A stretch of DNA of 64,000 nt from Ehretia macrophylla (GCA_037974665.1 CM075770.1:260501-324500); one strand, 5' to 3'; shown: positions 1 through 13,088, numbered from the stretch's first letter. Notes: generated by a model not told the origin, from the letters alone. Made by a program: numbers and translations.

Positions 1-721
1 CCGCGAAAAGTACGACAACATAATCCATCACATTTCTATTACCGAATCCCATGGGACATTGGGCAAGACAACTTCAATTCACGTAGTGGCTGGGCCCGCA
101 AACCGAGGGCGTAGGGCTTGAGACTAGGTCTCCGTCGCTCTAGTGCCCATAACTTTTGATCCATAAGGAGTTACGCGGCACACAACATAATGTTGGAAAG
201 CTCTCCGAGAGCTCTACGATAGGGGCAGCATGCCTGCTCAGCTGCACCTATTTTTGGAGCCCAAAATCGAACGTTTTCAATAGTTTCGGGATACTTTTCT
301 TCTTTTGAGCTGTTTTTCCGTCCTGAATCGTATGTCGTGAGCCGCAAAATGGACGATAACCTAATCCATCACATTTCTATTACCGAATCCCACGGTACCT
401 TGGGCAAGACAACTTCACTTCACGTAGAGGCTGGGACCACAAATCGAGGACGTGGGGCTTGAGACCATGTCTCTGTCGCTCCGGTGCCCATAACTTTTGA
501 TCCTTAAGGAGTTACGTGGCGCACAGCCTACTATCGGAAAGCTCTCCAAGAGCTCTAAGTCAGGGGCAGCAAGCCTTCTCGGCTGTGCCTCTTTCCGAAG
601 CCGAAAATTGAAAATTTTCATCAATTTCGGGACACTTTTCTTCTTTTGCGCTATTTTCTCGTCTCGGATCATACGTTGTGAGCAGCGAAAAGGACGACAA
701 CCTAATCCATCACATTTCTAT
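1..721. repeat. Satellite array, about 341-bp unit (left part)
   Basis: Two full units and the first 39 bases of a third. The shared landmark 'CGCGAAAAG..GACGACAA' (with variants) recurs near 1, 342 and 682, giving a period of about 341 bp. Each unit also carries 'CATAACTTTTGATCC' and 'GGAAAGCTCTCC'. The array stops at 721 because solo LTR A is inserted there; it resumes in the same phase at 4298. ORFs across the units are not conserved as protein and are incidental. Twice a nucleosomal length would fit a heterochromatic satellite, which is inference. Confidence 0.9.
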
Positions 722-1929
722 TGTCACGCCCCCAACCAAACCTAAAGAGGTTAGACTAGGGTGTGATATAAACCTTCATGTTCTTTTATGACTATAACTG
801 ATTAACGAAGAATAAGCTTATCCGTTAGACAACTCCAACAATTCTTCGGAAAACCGGCAGCATAACGGTTGTAATTGGCTCTTTAGTCTGACCTAATTCT
901 CTAAACGCCTCAAAAATTTCAATCTCAAATTCGATTCCAACTAAGATTACTATTTATCACCAATTGATATGTCCACTATTTATCTCAAGTCTCATTTAAT
1001 TAACACCTAGCATAGCAACTATGTCTCGTTTATGTGTCAATTCCTGTAACACAAGTACCTGTTGGTCTTAGCTTACACATGAGTACCTGCTTAAGATTTG
1101 ATAGATTCATTTTACTTAGCCCTTTGCCTAATACTTCATAAGCCTGTAGTAGTTACTAATCAAAGTAGCAAAACGAACAAATAGGGTGTATGTCTAGTTA
1201 ATATCGGTACAAATCGAAATTAGACCCCAAATTACAACGGGGGTCATTTACAATAATGACAACAAGCAACATAAGGAATAGTCTTCAAAACAACATATCG
1301 ATCACAAAAAAGCCACAGTCAAGTAAGGCACGTAGTGCAGGCAATCACTCCAAGAAGTCAACGACAGGCACGTTATCCTCAGGTACATGATCCTGATCTT
1401 CTTCACCTGAGATAATAAAAGAGGGTGAGTCCTTATGAACTTAGCGAGGGGGAACGAGAAATACGTTTTGAAACTCTTTTTTCGGTTCAACTTATGAAAA
1501 ACCTTTTTTTGAAAGCATGACATATAACACAAGTAAGTTCATAATATAATATAGAAGTAAAAGAACACAATTACCCGTCTTTCCTCCCCGAGGTCCTCTA
1601 GGAACCAAGCGAGAGTACTTATACACATAAAGAAAAGGATACGGTGAGCTTTTGCTCTCAATTCATTTCCAATATTAGTTGTTGCGGCCGGCTTCAAATC
1701 ATCCACTTATCATGCCAAATGGGTGTACTCCGGATGTACCCTGAAATCCTACGACCCAACTCTCCGAGGAAGTCTAGCGCCCAAGCGAGAGAGGGAATTG
1801 GACAATGGTAGTCGCGGTTGCACCGGCAAGCCCGATGCCGCTCGGTGTGCGTGAAACGCTACCACGCTAGAATGAAAGGTTGCAACCTTGTATGCAATGC
1901 ACATTTATAACATCTAACATATCACATTA

Positions 1930-1955
1930 GGAGGACAACAAAGTAGGTTACCTCC
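1930..1955 (-). promoter_or_regulatory. Conserved LTR stem-loop (copy in LTR A)
   Basis: On the minus strand GGAGG-TAAC pairs with GTTG-(one bulged base)-CCTCC around the loop CTACTTT. The same hairpin, with compensating changes, occurs in every chromovirus-type LTR in the window. Function unknown; it is classed as regulatory only because of its place in the LTR and its conservation. Confidence 0.55.
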
Positions 1956-4079
1956 GAGCAGTTATAAGATCGCACATTGACAAGTAAACACACAAGGCAT
2001 GCTTTGACATGTAATTTCGCTTGTAAAATACATGGAGTTATATGAATATTAAATGGGCAGCCATATAACACATGTAAATCAAGTCATATAACTCATTTCG
2101 GGGTTCACGTAATCAAGTAATAAGTTTATACAAGCATGCAACGACGTTTACATGAGACCAGGTGCAAGAAAAGTCTACTTATCAACATGTAATCATTGGA
2201 ATCACATTTCAAGCATACTTAACATTTATTAGGCAGCCCACTAATCACACAATTAGACACAATAACTATAGGATCAACACTTAGCGAGTTTTCATAGTCA
2301 ATAGGGTTTCAATTCATACTTACACGTGCGATTAAGCCGCAAGTTGTCACGTAATTAAACCCAAGCCATGCATCGATTAATTAAAACATCCTCAATCATC
2401 CAAAACAGTACACACAACATCCACGTGCCACAATCCCAAGCATTTAATACCACAAAAGGAGGTACAAAAAGTTTCAATGCATATCACTAGATAAAAACCT
2501 CACCATAATAATCTTTTTTCCCACAATCATTTAGACAAGCACAAAATCTCCAATTCTAGTGACTAAAATGTCAAATTAAAGCTTATTTAGTAAACTAAAT
2601 CCAGAAACAAACCTCGCATCATTTGGAGCTTGGATTCAAGAGTTATAGCTAAAACCGTGAGACTACGCAAAACTGTCTAGATTCGTACATATTTCAATAC
2701 TTGCCATTTTTGAGGGTCTTAGGATCAAATTTAGCTTTAGTCTATTTCTAACAAAAATGTCCAGAACTGAAAAATATAGCAACCTTACAAATTTCATTCA
2801 TTTTAGATATTATTTACTAAGTCAAAACTGTTTCGTTCTACAAGGACAGTGAACTGCCAAAAACCTGCTCCATTTTCCCGGATTTTTCAGATTTAGACAC
2901 CCTTCGATGTTTTGCCATTTTGGAGACCTTAGAGTCAAAATTGGCCTTGGCCTATTTCTAAGAAAAATTCTCAGAACTGGCAAAAATAGTTACCTACCAA
3001 TTTTCATGCATTTTCAACATCATCTACCAGGCCAATTTCACTTCGCTCTAACAAGTCAGAAATCTGCCATTTTCGCGATTTTACCTATCTCCAAGTTCTA
3101 GCTAAATATCTTGCCATGCATGGTTACAAAAGCTCATGTACTCACATATACCACAAGTACAGAGCTAAAAATAGACATATGAAGGCATGCATGTGGTTTT
3201 TGAAAGCTTTTAAAAAATATTAACCCTCACCTTAGCCTATTGACAACAAATGATGCTGAAAACTCTTGAAGATGCACAAATGGTCTTCTCTCCTTGTTTC
3301 ACCGAGAGATATTGCTTGATTTCCTTAATTCCTAGCTGAGTTACCATGTTCTTAGTATGTGCATGTGGTTAGAACAAAAGGGAGATGAAAGAAAAGCTAT
3401 CAAACATACCTAGGGCCGAAATGAGTGTTCTATGAGCTTGCATGCAAATCTCCTTGCTTCTTGCTTGCTTGGTCGAGCTTCCTAGGGTCCTTGAGTGTCT
3501 TGGTGAGCTTTAGGAGATGAGCTTAAGCTATGGAAATTGAGGGTGCAGCCTTGGCCGAGAGAGAGAGAGGAATTGAGAGCTTGAGAGAAGGTTTGAAAGC
3601 ACAAATGAGGTTGAAGATGCTTTGAGGGTGTTTTGAATGCATGTGTCGGCCTAGAGCTCTACAATTTCTGAAATTCCCTTAGTCCTTGTGTAATCGTGAA
3701 ATGTGAAGAAGCATAGAGTGTTTTGGTCGAGAAAGTGAAGCTTGGTAGGTGTTTTGTTTCAATTTTTTTTTTTTGCATTGTGTCATAGGCTTGTCTAGGA
3801 ATGATTTTTGAAATTGCAAAGCATGCACAAGCTCTTCACATGGTCGGCCATAGCTTGTGAAATTTCTGAATTTTTTTGTCTTGGTTAAGGCTTATTTTAT
3901 TGTATGTGCTTGGAATATGCAAAAGAATTAAGAATAAAGAATAAGAATGTTTAGCTTTTGGTGAAATTTCGTCTTCTAGTGCATTGACTTAGCATTTTAA
4001 TATTAGTTAGTGGAGTTGTAGAATTAATTAATAATCTAGTGCTCGTGTAAGATGCTTTCTTGATTAACGTGCAGGTATG

Positions 4080-4297
4080 CTTACCTAGGTCTAGGGCACG
4101 CACAACGAGGTAGGGCACGAACGACGAGACAAACACAAGTTTTTAAAGTAAATGCACGTAACTCCAAATGAATGCACATAATTCAACACAAGGCACATAA
4201 AACGAGACACGACTCTTAAACCTAGGTCAAAGCACATAATTCGAGGTTAGGGTACATGAAACGAGATATCGCACGCAAATCGAGGTCGGGCCTCACA
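4080..4297. repeat. Degenerate U3 minisatellite with CACGTA-like cores (LTR A)
   Basis: About ten imperfect units of roughly 20-24 bp built on 'GGCACGTAA..CGAGGTCA', running to the LTR terminus. In the minus orientation this is the start of U3. The related LTR C has a longer version at about 10890-11307. ACGT cores are classical bZIP/bHLH contact sequences in plants, but binding here is inference. Confidence 0.6.
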
Positions 4298-5715
4298 TCT
4301 ATTATCGAATTCCATGGAAAATTGGGCAAGACACCTTCGCTTCATGTAGCGGCTGGGCCCGCAAACCGAGGGCGTGGGGCTTGAGACTAGGTCTCTGTCG
4401 CCCTGGTGCCCATAACTTTTGATCCGTAAGGAGTTACACGGCGCACAACATACCGTTACAAAGCTCTCCGAGAGCTCTACGACAGGGGCAGCAAGCTTGC
4501 TCGGCTGCGCCTATTTTCGGGATACTTTTCTTCTTTTGCGCTCTTTTTCCATCCCGGATAATACGTCGTGAGCCGCGAAAAAGGACGACAAGCCAATCCA
4601 TCACATTTCTATTACCGAATCCCACGGTACCTTGGGCAAGATAACTTCGCTTAACGTAGAGGCTGGGCCCCCAAACCGAGGGCCTGGGGCTTGAGACCAG
4701 GTTTCTGTTGCTCTGGTGCCCATAACTTTTGATCCGTTTGGAGTTACGCGGCGCACAGCATACCGTTGGAAAGCTCTCCAAGTGCTCTACTATGGGGGTA
4801 GCAATCCTAATTGGTTGCGCCTATTTTCAGAGCCCAAAATCGAATATTATCAACCATTTCATGACACTTTTCTTCTTTTGCATTGTTTTTACGTCCTGAA
4901 TTGTACGTCGTGAGCTGCGAAAAGGACGACAACCTAATCTATCACATTTCTATTACCGAATCACATGGCACCTTGGGTAAGACAACTTCACTTCACGTAG
5001 AGGCTGGGCCCTCAAACCGAGGGCGTGGGGCTTGTGACCATGTCTCCGTCGCTCCGGTGCCCATAACTTTTGATCCATAAGGAGTTACGTGGTGTACAGC
5101 CTACCGTCAGAAAGCTCTCCCAAAGCTCTACAAAGGGCGCAGCAAGCTTTCTCGACTGTGCCTGTTTTCGTAGCCCAAAATTGAACATTTTCGTCAGTTT
5201 CGGGACACTTAACTTCTTTTGTGCTATTTTTTGTCCCTGATCGTACGTCGTGAGCCGCGAAAAGGCTGACAACTTAATCCATCACATTTCTATTACCGAA
5301 TCCCATGAAAGATTGGGCAAGAAAACTTCGTTTCATGTAGAGGCTGGGACCGCAAATCGAGGGCATGGGGCTTAAGACCAAGTCTCCGTCGCTCAGGTGC
5401 CCATAACATTTGATCCGTAAGGAGTTATGCGGCGCACAACATACTGTTAGAAAGCTCTCTAAGAGCTCTACGACAGGGCCAGTAAGCTAGCTCAGCTACG
5501 CCTCTTTTCAGAGCTCAAAATCGAACGTTTTTAACATTTTCGGGACACTTTTTCTTCTTTTGCGATGTTTTTTCATCTCGGATCGTACGTCGCGAGTTGC
5601 GAAAAGGATGACAACCTAATCCATCACATTTCTATTACTGAATCCTACAACACCTTGGGCAAGATAACTTCACTTCACGTAGAGGCTGGGCCCGTAAACC
5701 GAGGCAGTGGGGCTT
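4298..5715. repeat. Satellite array, about 341-bp unit (right part)
   Basis: The array resumes after solo LTR A. Unit starts recur near 4570, 4911, 5251 and 5593 (spacings about 341, 340 and 342). The first unit is short: it lacks a stretch of a few tens of bases at about 4511-4516, in the 'AGAGCCCAAAATCGAA' region. The array ends at 5715, where the truncated LTR fragment C begins. Confidence 0.9.
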
Positions 5716-5843
5716 GTGTAGGAATAAGTACATAACACAACATAAATATAAATGAACACATTTACCCGTCTTTCCTCCCCGAGGTCTTCTAGGAACCAAA
5801 CGAGAGTACTTAAACACGTAGTGAAAAGGATACGGTGAGCTTT

Positions 5844-8204
5844 TGTGACTCCCGAGAATTTTATCACACATATTTTAAATAACTATTGTATAAACTACTT
5901 GTGCATTTTACGTGCATTTTTTATCTTCTTTAATTATTTATTTCTGAGGCACTATTCATACAAAAATTTACTGTCTCGGATATGCGATTTAATATTTTTT
6001 CTAGGTCATATGATACATAATAGGGATCGAAAAATTATCATTTTGGACTTTTGAGCTCGGAAGTATGCAGTTAGAAAATGTTTTTGCATCATTTGAATAG
6101 TGTTATGTACGTAACAACTTTAGTTTGAATTAGTTAGCATTAGATTAAAGTTTAAGCTCATTTGACCAATCTTTTATAAGGTGTGACTTAGCAAAATTTA
6201 GCATATATTATATACAAACATAACATAACATAACACAAACAAATATCATCAAAAAACAATTGCAAAAATGACCTTTGGGTCCCCTTCTTTGGTCGACCAC
6301 TTCAAGGAGAAAAAGAGGGAAAATTTCTTCTTCAATCTTGCATCTTAAGCTCCTAGCTTGACTTTGGGAGGTCTTTTAAGCACCTAGGAGCTTCACCACC
6401 TTGCCTACATCTTCATACAAGTGAGGGAGTTTCATTTTTGTGAAGTTTAAAGTTGTTGCATCTTTGTTGAATTTATTGATTTGTTGATTATAGCTTTAAT
6501 ACATGTTATCAATGCTTATTATGTGTTTAATAGATGCTATAGAGTTAACTTTTGAAGCTTCTTATCAAAGTTTATGGTTGAAAGTTGAGATTGAATCAAA
6601 GAGATGATGAATAGTGCTCATTTTAGGGTTTTGAATAAAATTTGCTAATTAGCTTGAATTGAGACTTCAATTAGAAGCTCTAGGCCCTAGTGAAGCTAGT
6701 TGAAAGGTCACGTGAAGTTGAATCACCCAAAACCGAGCTAAATTACGAAATTAGTCGACTTTAAAAAGGGGACTTTTCCCGTTGTGCAATCTGGGCAAGT
6801 TTGGGCTATGGTTTGGATATCCTTGGGGTAAGAAAGCACTTTTGGTGCTTTCGTTACGCAAAATTTGGGCACGGTTAGTATAGTTGTAGTTAAAACCTGC
6901 TCGGGGCCTTCCCGAGCTTTATCTTCTAAAATGCGTTTTTATGATCTTAATAGGTATCTTTTAGTTTAATTAGGACTATAGTATGATTAGTAGGTAGTTT
7001 GGAAACCTTGATATGTGCATAGGAGAAGGAAAGCTTGGTTAAAGAAAGGGGAAAAAGTAGTTTTTGCTATTTTTGATGCATTTAGAACTTGTTGTTAAGC
7101 TATCATGTATTGTATTGAACATCTAAAGTTTAACAAAACTATTTGAATTGATTGTGCGGAAAAGTTATGTTGATTGCTACTTTTGATACTACAAAGCTAT
7201 TTCGTGTTATTGTGAGCTTATATTGTGATTATATGTGAGGGCGGCCTGCTTTGTCGACCCTCGTATGTGTTATGTGATATTTTAATGTTTGTGGACTTGT
7301 CTCAGGGTTGCGCAACCTCTTCGGGCATGGTAGTATTGAGTAACACGGGCGGCGTCGGACTTGCCGTGCTCTCTCGACTACCATGGTTTTCCAGTCCCTT
7401 CTCGCTGAGGCATACTCCCCTACCCCAGAGGCGTGGTTCACCTCGTTGGGACATACAGATCTACCTTAGGAGAAAGGGTCGTAGAATCGGGATACATCCG
7501 GAGTATCCCAACTTGTTGGTGTTTGGGGTTTGCCGGCACTTGCGTGAAGTTCGTGGCTCGTGATTGAAGACTTGAAGTAGAACCGTATCCTTTTTAATGT
7601 GGTTAATCACTTGTTATTTAATATTGTTGTTGTATGTTATATATATATATATATGATTTCTTGTGTTTTCATATCATGTTGCACGCCCCGGTATATTGCA
7701 TCACCTTCCTCGCTGGGCAACATTGTTGTTCACTCCTCATTTAACATGTTTCAGGAGACGCTAAGGTTGGGCCCCAGCTAGTTGTTGAAGAAGAAGAAAT
7801 ACCGCTTGAGTTTGTGCCTTGAATGCTTGCTTGCGAGGTTGACTTGTTTAGATGTGCATATGAAGAATATGTTGCTTTTGTATAAGTTCCATTTTGAGAC
7901 CTTACGTGGTCTTGTATATATTCATGTAGTATGGAATATTATGATACCAATTCAACCCTTGTATAGCTTGGTAGTTGTAATTGGGATGTAATAACTTATA
8001 GTCTATTATGCTACTTAAGTATTTTGCATGATTATATGTCTAATGAATGGAGAATGTTGGATTATAGTTTTGTAGGTGTATTCTATTATTTGTAGGTTTT
8101 TGGATTGTCCTATAAACATAAGAAACTCCGTCCGTTTTCCCTAAAATTTTGTGCCTTGGGTTTGGGATCGGGACCCCGGTCTCGTGAGGGATCGGGGCGT
8201 TACA
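5844..8204 (+). mobile_element. Solo LTR 'B' of the gypsy (chromovirus) family
   Basis: A 2,361-bp block that begins TGTGACTCCCGAGAATTTT and ends GGATCGGGGCGTTACA, flanked by the perfect 5-bp duplication GCTTT (5839-5843, 8205-8209). Length and termini match the LTRs of the full gypsy element at 33006-43008, whose LTR starts TGTAACGCTCGAGAATTC in its own orientation. It lacks any internal region, hence a solo LTR inserted in fragment C. A (TA)n run lies near 7640. The ORF at 7225-7563 spans LTR sequence and is not a gene. Confidence 0.88.
7237..7262 (+). promoter_or_regulatory. Conserved LTR stem-loop (copy in LTR B)
   Basis: GAGGG-CGGC, loop CTGCTTT, then GTCG-A-CCCTC. Five outer pairs, four inner pairs (one a G-U wobble) and one bulged A. 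The same architecture as in LTR A but with different paired bases. Confidence 0.55.
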
Positions 8205-8512
8205 GCTTTCGCTCTCAAGATCAATCGGTGAGCATTTGCTCTCAAGATTTTTTCCAATAACCATTGTTGTAGCCGACATCCATCATCCACTTATCACTCC
8301 AATGGGTGTACTCCGGATGTACCCTAAAATCCTACGACCCAACTCTTTAAGGAAGTCTAGCCCCCAAGCGAGAGAGGGAATTGGACCAGGGTAGTCACGG
8401 TAGCACCGGCAAGCCCGATGCCGCCCGGCGTGCGTGAAACGCTACCATGCCAAAATGAAAGGTTGCAACCTTATATGCAATGCACATTAATGCAATTTAA
8501 CATTTCACATTA

Positions 8513-8538
8513 GGAGGTCAACAAAGTAGGTTGCATTC
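8513..8538 (-). promoter_or_regulatory. Conserved LTR stem-loop, decayed (copy in LTR C)
   Basis: The loop (CTACTTT on the minus strand) and inner stem are intact; the outer stem is degraded on one side (GAATG in place of GGAGG on the minus strand). This shows loss of pairing in a truncated, dead copy. Confidence 0.45.
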
Positions 8539-10675
8539 GAGCAAGTATATGATCACATTTTGACATATTGGCATATAAGGTATTGTAAGAACATGTAATC
8601 ATTTCATATATCAATTTGAAAGCAGTTTAATTTGCACGGGCAGCTAAGTAACACATATAAATCGAGTCATATAACTCATTTCGGGTTCACATATCAAGTA
8701 TTGAGAGCTTACAAGCATGCAACGACACTTATACAAGACCGGGTGCAAGAATAGTTTGCTTGTCAACATGCAATCATTAAGAATCATGTTTAGAACTAAA
8801 AAGACAATTCCGGGCAGCCTATTAACATTCCTCAACATCAATTATAAGTCACACAAGAGTGGTTTATGACTTGGGGGTCTACAGGGCCATTAGGGTTTGC
8901 AAGGCCACGCTTGGGTGTCGATTTTATTTGCTAAGGACCACAAGAAACACTTAAACCATTTCAAGCATACTTAGCATTTATTGGGCAGCCTACTAACCAC
9001 ACAATTGAACACATGCAACCATAGGATCATCACTTAACAAGTTTTTATAAGCAATAGGGCCTCAATTTCGTGCTTACACATGTGATTAAGCAACAATTCA
9101 TCAAATAATGAACCTAAGCCATGCATCAACCAAATTAAGCAACCTCAACCAACCAAAACAGCCCACACAACTTCTAATTTCCACAATTCCAAGCATTCAA
9201 TACCACAAGTGAAGTTACCACATGATTTAAAGCATATTATCAAGCCAAAAACCTTACTGCAATGGTCTGTATTTCCTCATTAATTTAGCCAAGTAAATGA
9301 CCTCCAAATTTAGTGAACCAAATGTAAATTTGAAGCTTAATGAGTGCTTTAAATCTAGGAACAAACCTTGCTGCATTTGGAGTTCGGACTTAGGAGTTAT
9401 GGCCAAAACCGTGAGACTACGCAAAACTGTCCAGTTTCATACATATTTCGATATTTTTCATTTTTGAGGCCTTTAAACTCAAAATTAGCCTTAGCCAATT
9501 TCAGCAAAATATGTTCATACATGGCAAATCTAGTGACCTACCAAATTTCATGCTTTTTTGACATCGTTTACTAGGCCAAAACTATTTCGTTCTACAAGAT
9601 CAAAAAGCTACCAGAACCTACTTCACATTTCCAAGTTTTCCAGATTTAGATACATCACGATATTTGACCATTTTTGAGGTCTTCGATTCAAAATTGGCCT
9701 TGGCCTATTTCTGAAACATATGTTCAGAACTGACAAATATAGTGACCTACCAATTTTCATGCATTTTTAACATTGTTTACTAGGCCAAATCACTTCGTTC
9801 TACAAGGTCAGTGATCTCCTAGAAAAATGAGTTTGCATTATTAAGTCATGCATGAGTAGATAGGCTCACATGAACATATATACATGAACATCAATAGTAA
9901 ATACAGCCATATGAGAGCATGCATGTGAGTTTTGAAAGAATTTAAAAGGTTTTAACCCTCACCTTAGCAACTTGATGGATGAAAAGGCACGAATGCTCTT
10001 GAAAATGCACAAAAAGTCCTCTATCCTTGCTTTGGCCGAGTGGTGGCTGGTTTTTTCCTTAAATCCTAGCTTAGTTAGCTTGTGTAGGAAGTGTGCATGT
10101 GTGTGAAACCAAAAGAAATGGAAGAGAACTCTTGAAACTTACCTATGGCTGAAAATGGTGAGTTTTTGAGCTTTGTGTGTGACTTTGAGCTATCCTTGCT
10201 TGATTACCTTGTTATGGCCGATGCTTGGAGTATCCTAGAGTGTGAGCTTGAGGTCTTGGAATCTCAAGAGAAGCCTTAGCCGAAATGGAGAAAGAATGAG
10301 AGCTTTAGAGGAAAAATTGTAGTTGAATATGCTACTTGGATGTTTGTGTGTGTGTGTGTCGGCCTTGCTGAATTTTTGTGTGTCAAATGAGCATTTTTTG
10401 AATTGTGAGGGAGCATAAGGTGAGAAGGCCGAGAAAGGGAGCTTGGGGTAGGGTGTTGTGTGTATTTTTTTATGCATTATTCTTTGTGTGTGTCATAGAA
10501 TGTCTAGGATAGAATATTTTGTGCAAGGCTTGTCTACATGGCTTGACATGGTCGGCCATGTGATGCTAAAATTCTGAATTTTGAGTTGTGTTTTAAGCTT
10601 AGGTGGCTTAGGCTTTGTATTTTATGTGCATTGTGTTTGGGAAAAGGAATAAAGAATGAATTAGGTGTTTGTGTA

Positions 10676-10860
10676 GATAGAATTGTTTATTGGTTAGTTA
10701 AGTATGTTGGGAAGAATATAATATTTTAATAGTTAATGGGTTTTGTAGAGAATTTAGATTAGGATTAGAATATTGTTAGTGGAATATGTAGGATTAGTAT
10801 AATATTATTTTAATAGTTAATGGATTGTGTAGGATTATTTTAATGTCTAGTGCTTTGTGC
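10676..10860. repeat. Short duplicated AT-rich segment in LTR C
   Basis: 'TTTTAATAGTTAATGG' occurs twice (about 10723 and 10808) with flanking similarity, a local tandem duplication inside the LTR fragment. It is absent from LTR A at the corresponding place. Confidence 0.5.
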
Positions 10861-10889
10861 AGGAATCTTACTTGATTAGCGTGTAGGCA

Positions 10890-11307
10890 TACATTCCTAA
10901 GTTCTAGGGCACACACTACAAGGTAAGGCACGTACTTCAAGATAAATGCATGGATTCCAAGGTAAATGCACACAACCTTAGGTAATGCACGTAAACCAAA
11001 ATAAGACACGTATTTCGATACAATACACGTAAATCGAGATACGACTCTTATATCTAGGTTAAAGCACGCAGTTCAAGGTTAGTGCACAAATATCAAGGTG
11101 TCACACGTAAATCGAGGTCAGGGTACGTATATTTAGGTATCGCAGGTAAGTTGAGGATTAGGGCACATAATTCTAGGTCTAGGCACGTATGACGAGGCAT
11201 GCACGAAAACTAAGACAGGGCACGTAATCCAAGGTCAATCATATAATTCTGGGTCTAAAGCACGCAAATTGAGGTATGACACGTTATTCGGGGTCGGGCC
11301 TCACACA
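10890..11307. repeat. Degenerate U3 minisatellite with CACGTA-like cores (LTR C)
   Basis: About 20 imperfect units averaging 20-24 bp on the theme 'GGCACGTAAATCGAGGTCA', ending exactly at the LTR terminus. Longer than the corresponding tract in LTR A and missing from D. It looks like an expanding upstream element of U3. Confidence 0.6.
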
Positions 11308-13062
11308 ATAACCGGCCATACCAAGGCCCTTTGAGCAAAGTTTGAACAAAATATTTTAAACCATGCATGCCTAAACAAAAACTTCACATTGTCATACATT
11401 TTCCTTACATCTATGCATCCTTTTGCTAACATCTAAGCCCTCATTCTCGGCCTCTTCACCCCATGCTCCAACACAATTCAAAAATGCCTTGATGACACAA
11501 AAATTCAGCTTTGCAAAGCTCAAGACCGACACACACACAAGCAAATATTCAACAAATCATCAAAACTTCATTTTCCTCTCAACAATCTCTCATTCTCTCT
11601 CCATGTCGGATAAGGCACACTCTTGAGCATCCAAGACTTCTAGCAAGCTCTCAAGAATACTCCAAGCTTCAATCATAACAAGGAATGCAAGCTAGATAGC
11701 TCAAGTCTTATGCAAAGCTCAAAAACCTCTCATTTTCGGCCATAGGTAAGTTTTAAGAGTTCTCTTCCATTTCTTTTTATCATGCACACACTATGTATAT
11801 GCTAACTAAGCTAGGATTTAAGGAAAAACAAGCTACCACTCAGCCAAACAAGGAAAATAGGCTTTTCGTGCGATTCAAGAGCATTCTTGCATTTTCATCC
11901 ATCAAGTTGCTAAGGTGAGGGTTAAATCTCTTTAAAAGATTTCAAAACTCACATGCATGCTCTCATATGGCTGTATTTACTCTTTATTTTCATGTATATG
12001 TGTTTATATGAGCCTATCTACTCTTGCATGGCTTGAAAATTGCTAGGAACTTAGAGATATGCAAACACATTTTCTGCCAGATTTCTGACCTTGTAGAACG
12101 AAGTATTTTTGGCCTAGAAAATGAAGTTAAAAATGTATAAAATTTTGTAGGTCACTAGATTTGTCCGTTTTGAACATATCTTGAAAAAATAGGCTAAGGC
12201 TAATTTTGATATTAAGACCCTCAAAAATGGCAAAAATCGTAATGTGTCTAAAATTGGACAATTTTGCGTAGTCTCACGGTTTTGGCCATAACTCCTAAGT
12301 CTGAACTCTAAATGCAGTGAGGTTTATTCCTAGATTTAAAGCACTTTGTAAGATTCAATTTTACATTTGATTCACTGAATTAGGAGGTTATTTGCTTGGC
12401 TAAATGAATGAGGAAAAATAAACCATTGTAGTAGGGTTTTTGCTTGGTTATATGCTTTAAATCATATTGTAATTTTACTTGAGGTATTGAATGCTTGGGA
12501 ATTGTGGAAATTAGAAGTTGTGTGGGCTGTTTTGGTTGGTTGAGATTATTTAAATTGGTTGATGCATGATTTAGGCTCAATGTATGACGGATTCTTGCTT
12601 AATCGTACGTGTGAGCATGAATTGAGGCCCTATTGCTTATGAACGATTGCTAAATGAACTTATTTGAGTAGTCAATAGGCTGTCCAACAATCTCTAAGTA
12701 TGCATGAAATGGTTTAAATGATTCTTGTGGTTCTTAGCAAGTTAAATCAACACCCGAGCACAACCCTTGTAGACCCTAATGGCTACGAAGGTTCCCCAGT
12801 CCCAAACCATTCATGTGTGCCTATGATTGAATGTTGATAAGTTAACTATTCTTACACTCGGTCTTAGGTAAAGTGTCGTAGCATGTTCGTATGATCCTAA
12901 TACTTGGTATGTGGACTAAATTGGGTGATATGACTTGTTAGCAAGAAGTTAATTGGTTGTCGGTTAAATGTCCTTATGCCTCTAAATTTTTTACAAAGTG
13001 AATATACATGTCAAAGCATGCCTCGTATGTTTACTTATCGATATATGATCTTATACTTGCTC

Positions 13063-13088
13063 TGAGGCAACCTACTTTATTGACCTCC
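13063..13088 (+). promoter_or_regulatory. Conserved LTR stem-loop, first of two in LTR D
   Basis: GAGG-CAAC, loop CTACTTT, then ATTG-A-CCTC. It lies in a segment duplicated about 185 bp downstream. One closing position is changed (G to A before TTG), so the innermost pair is lost. Confidence 0.45.

Larger units (their letters stand above)
722..4297 (-). mobile_element. Solo LTR 'A' of a Ty3/gypsy chromovirus-type family
   Basis: A 3,576-bp block that starts TGTCACGCCC and ends GGGCCTCACA (TG..CA termini). It is flanked by the perfect 5-bp target duplication TCTAT (717-721 and 4298-4302), and the satellite continues in phase across it. There is no gag or pol, primer-binding site or internal domain, so it is read as a solo LTR rather than a full element. 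Orientation is minus by comparison with the gypsy LTRs at 33006 and 40494, whose plus-strand copies also start TGTAACGCCC. A block at about 1640-1960 shares a recognisable core with the other LTRs ('TACTCCGGATGTACCC', 'GGCAAGCCCGATGCCGC', then a hairpin). No coding function is claimed for the ORFs inside it. Confidence 0.85.
5716..11307 (-). mobile_element. LTR fragment 'C' (A family), truncated, interrupted by solo LTR B
   Basis: Two pieces, 5716-5843 and 8205-11307, are homologous to LTR A from about A-position 1545 onward ('ACCCGTCTTTCCTCCCCGAGG', then 'GGATACGGTGAGC'). The 822 bp or so that start LTR A are missing, so C is truncated at the satellite junction. The far end is intact: GGGCCTCACA at 11307, the same terminus as A. 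The break at 5843/8205 is due to solo LTR B, with the host pentamer GCTTT duplicated. The 8205-10560 part is repeated in inverted orientation as D. No coding capacity. Confidence 0.75.

Noticed and set aside
415..5272. ORFs of 60-115 codons in the satellite (such as 4434-4781 and 5012-5272)
   Set aside because: They are repeat-unit translations that change frame from unit to unit, with no conserved protein.
7225..7563. 112-codon ORF in LTR B and its counterparts in E, F and the gypsy LTRs
   Set aside because: The same LTR core is open in different frames and strands in each copy; no conserved peptide.
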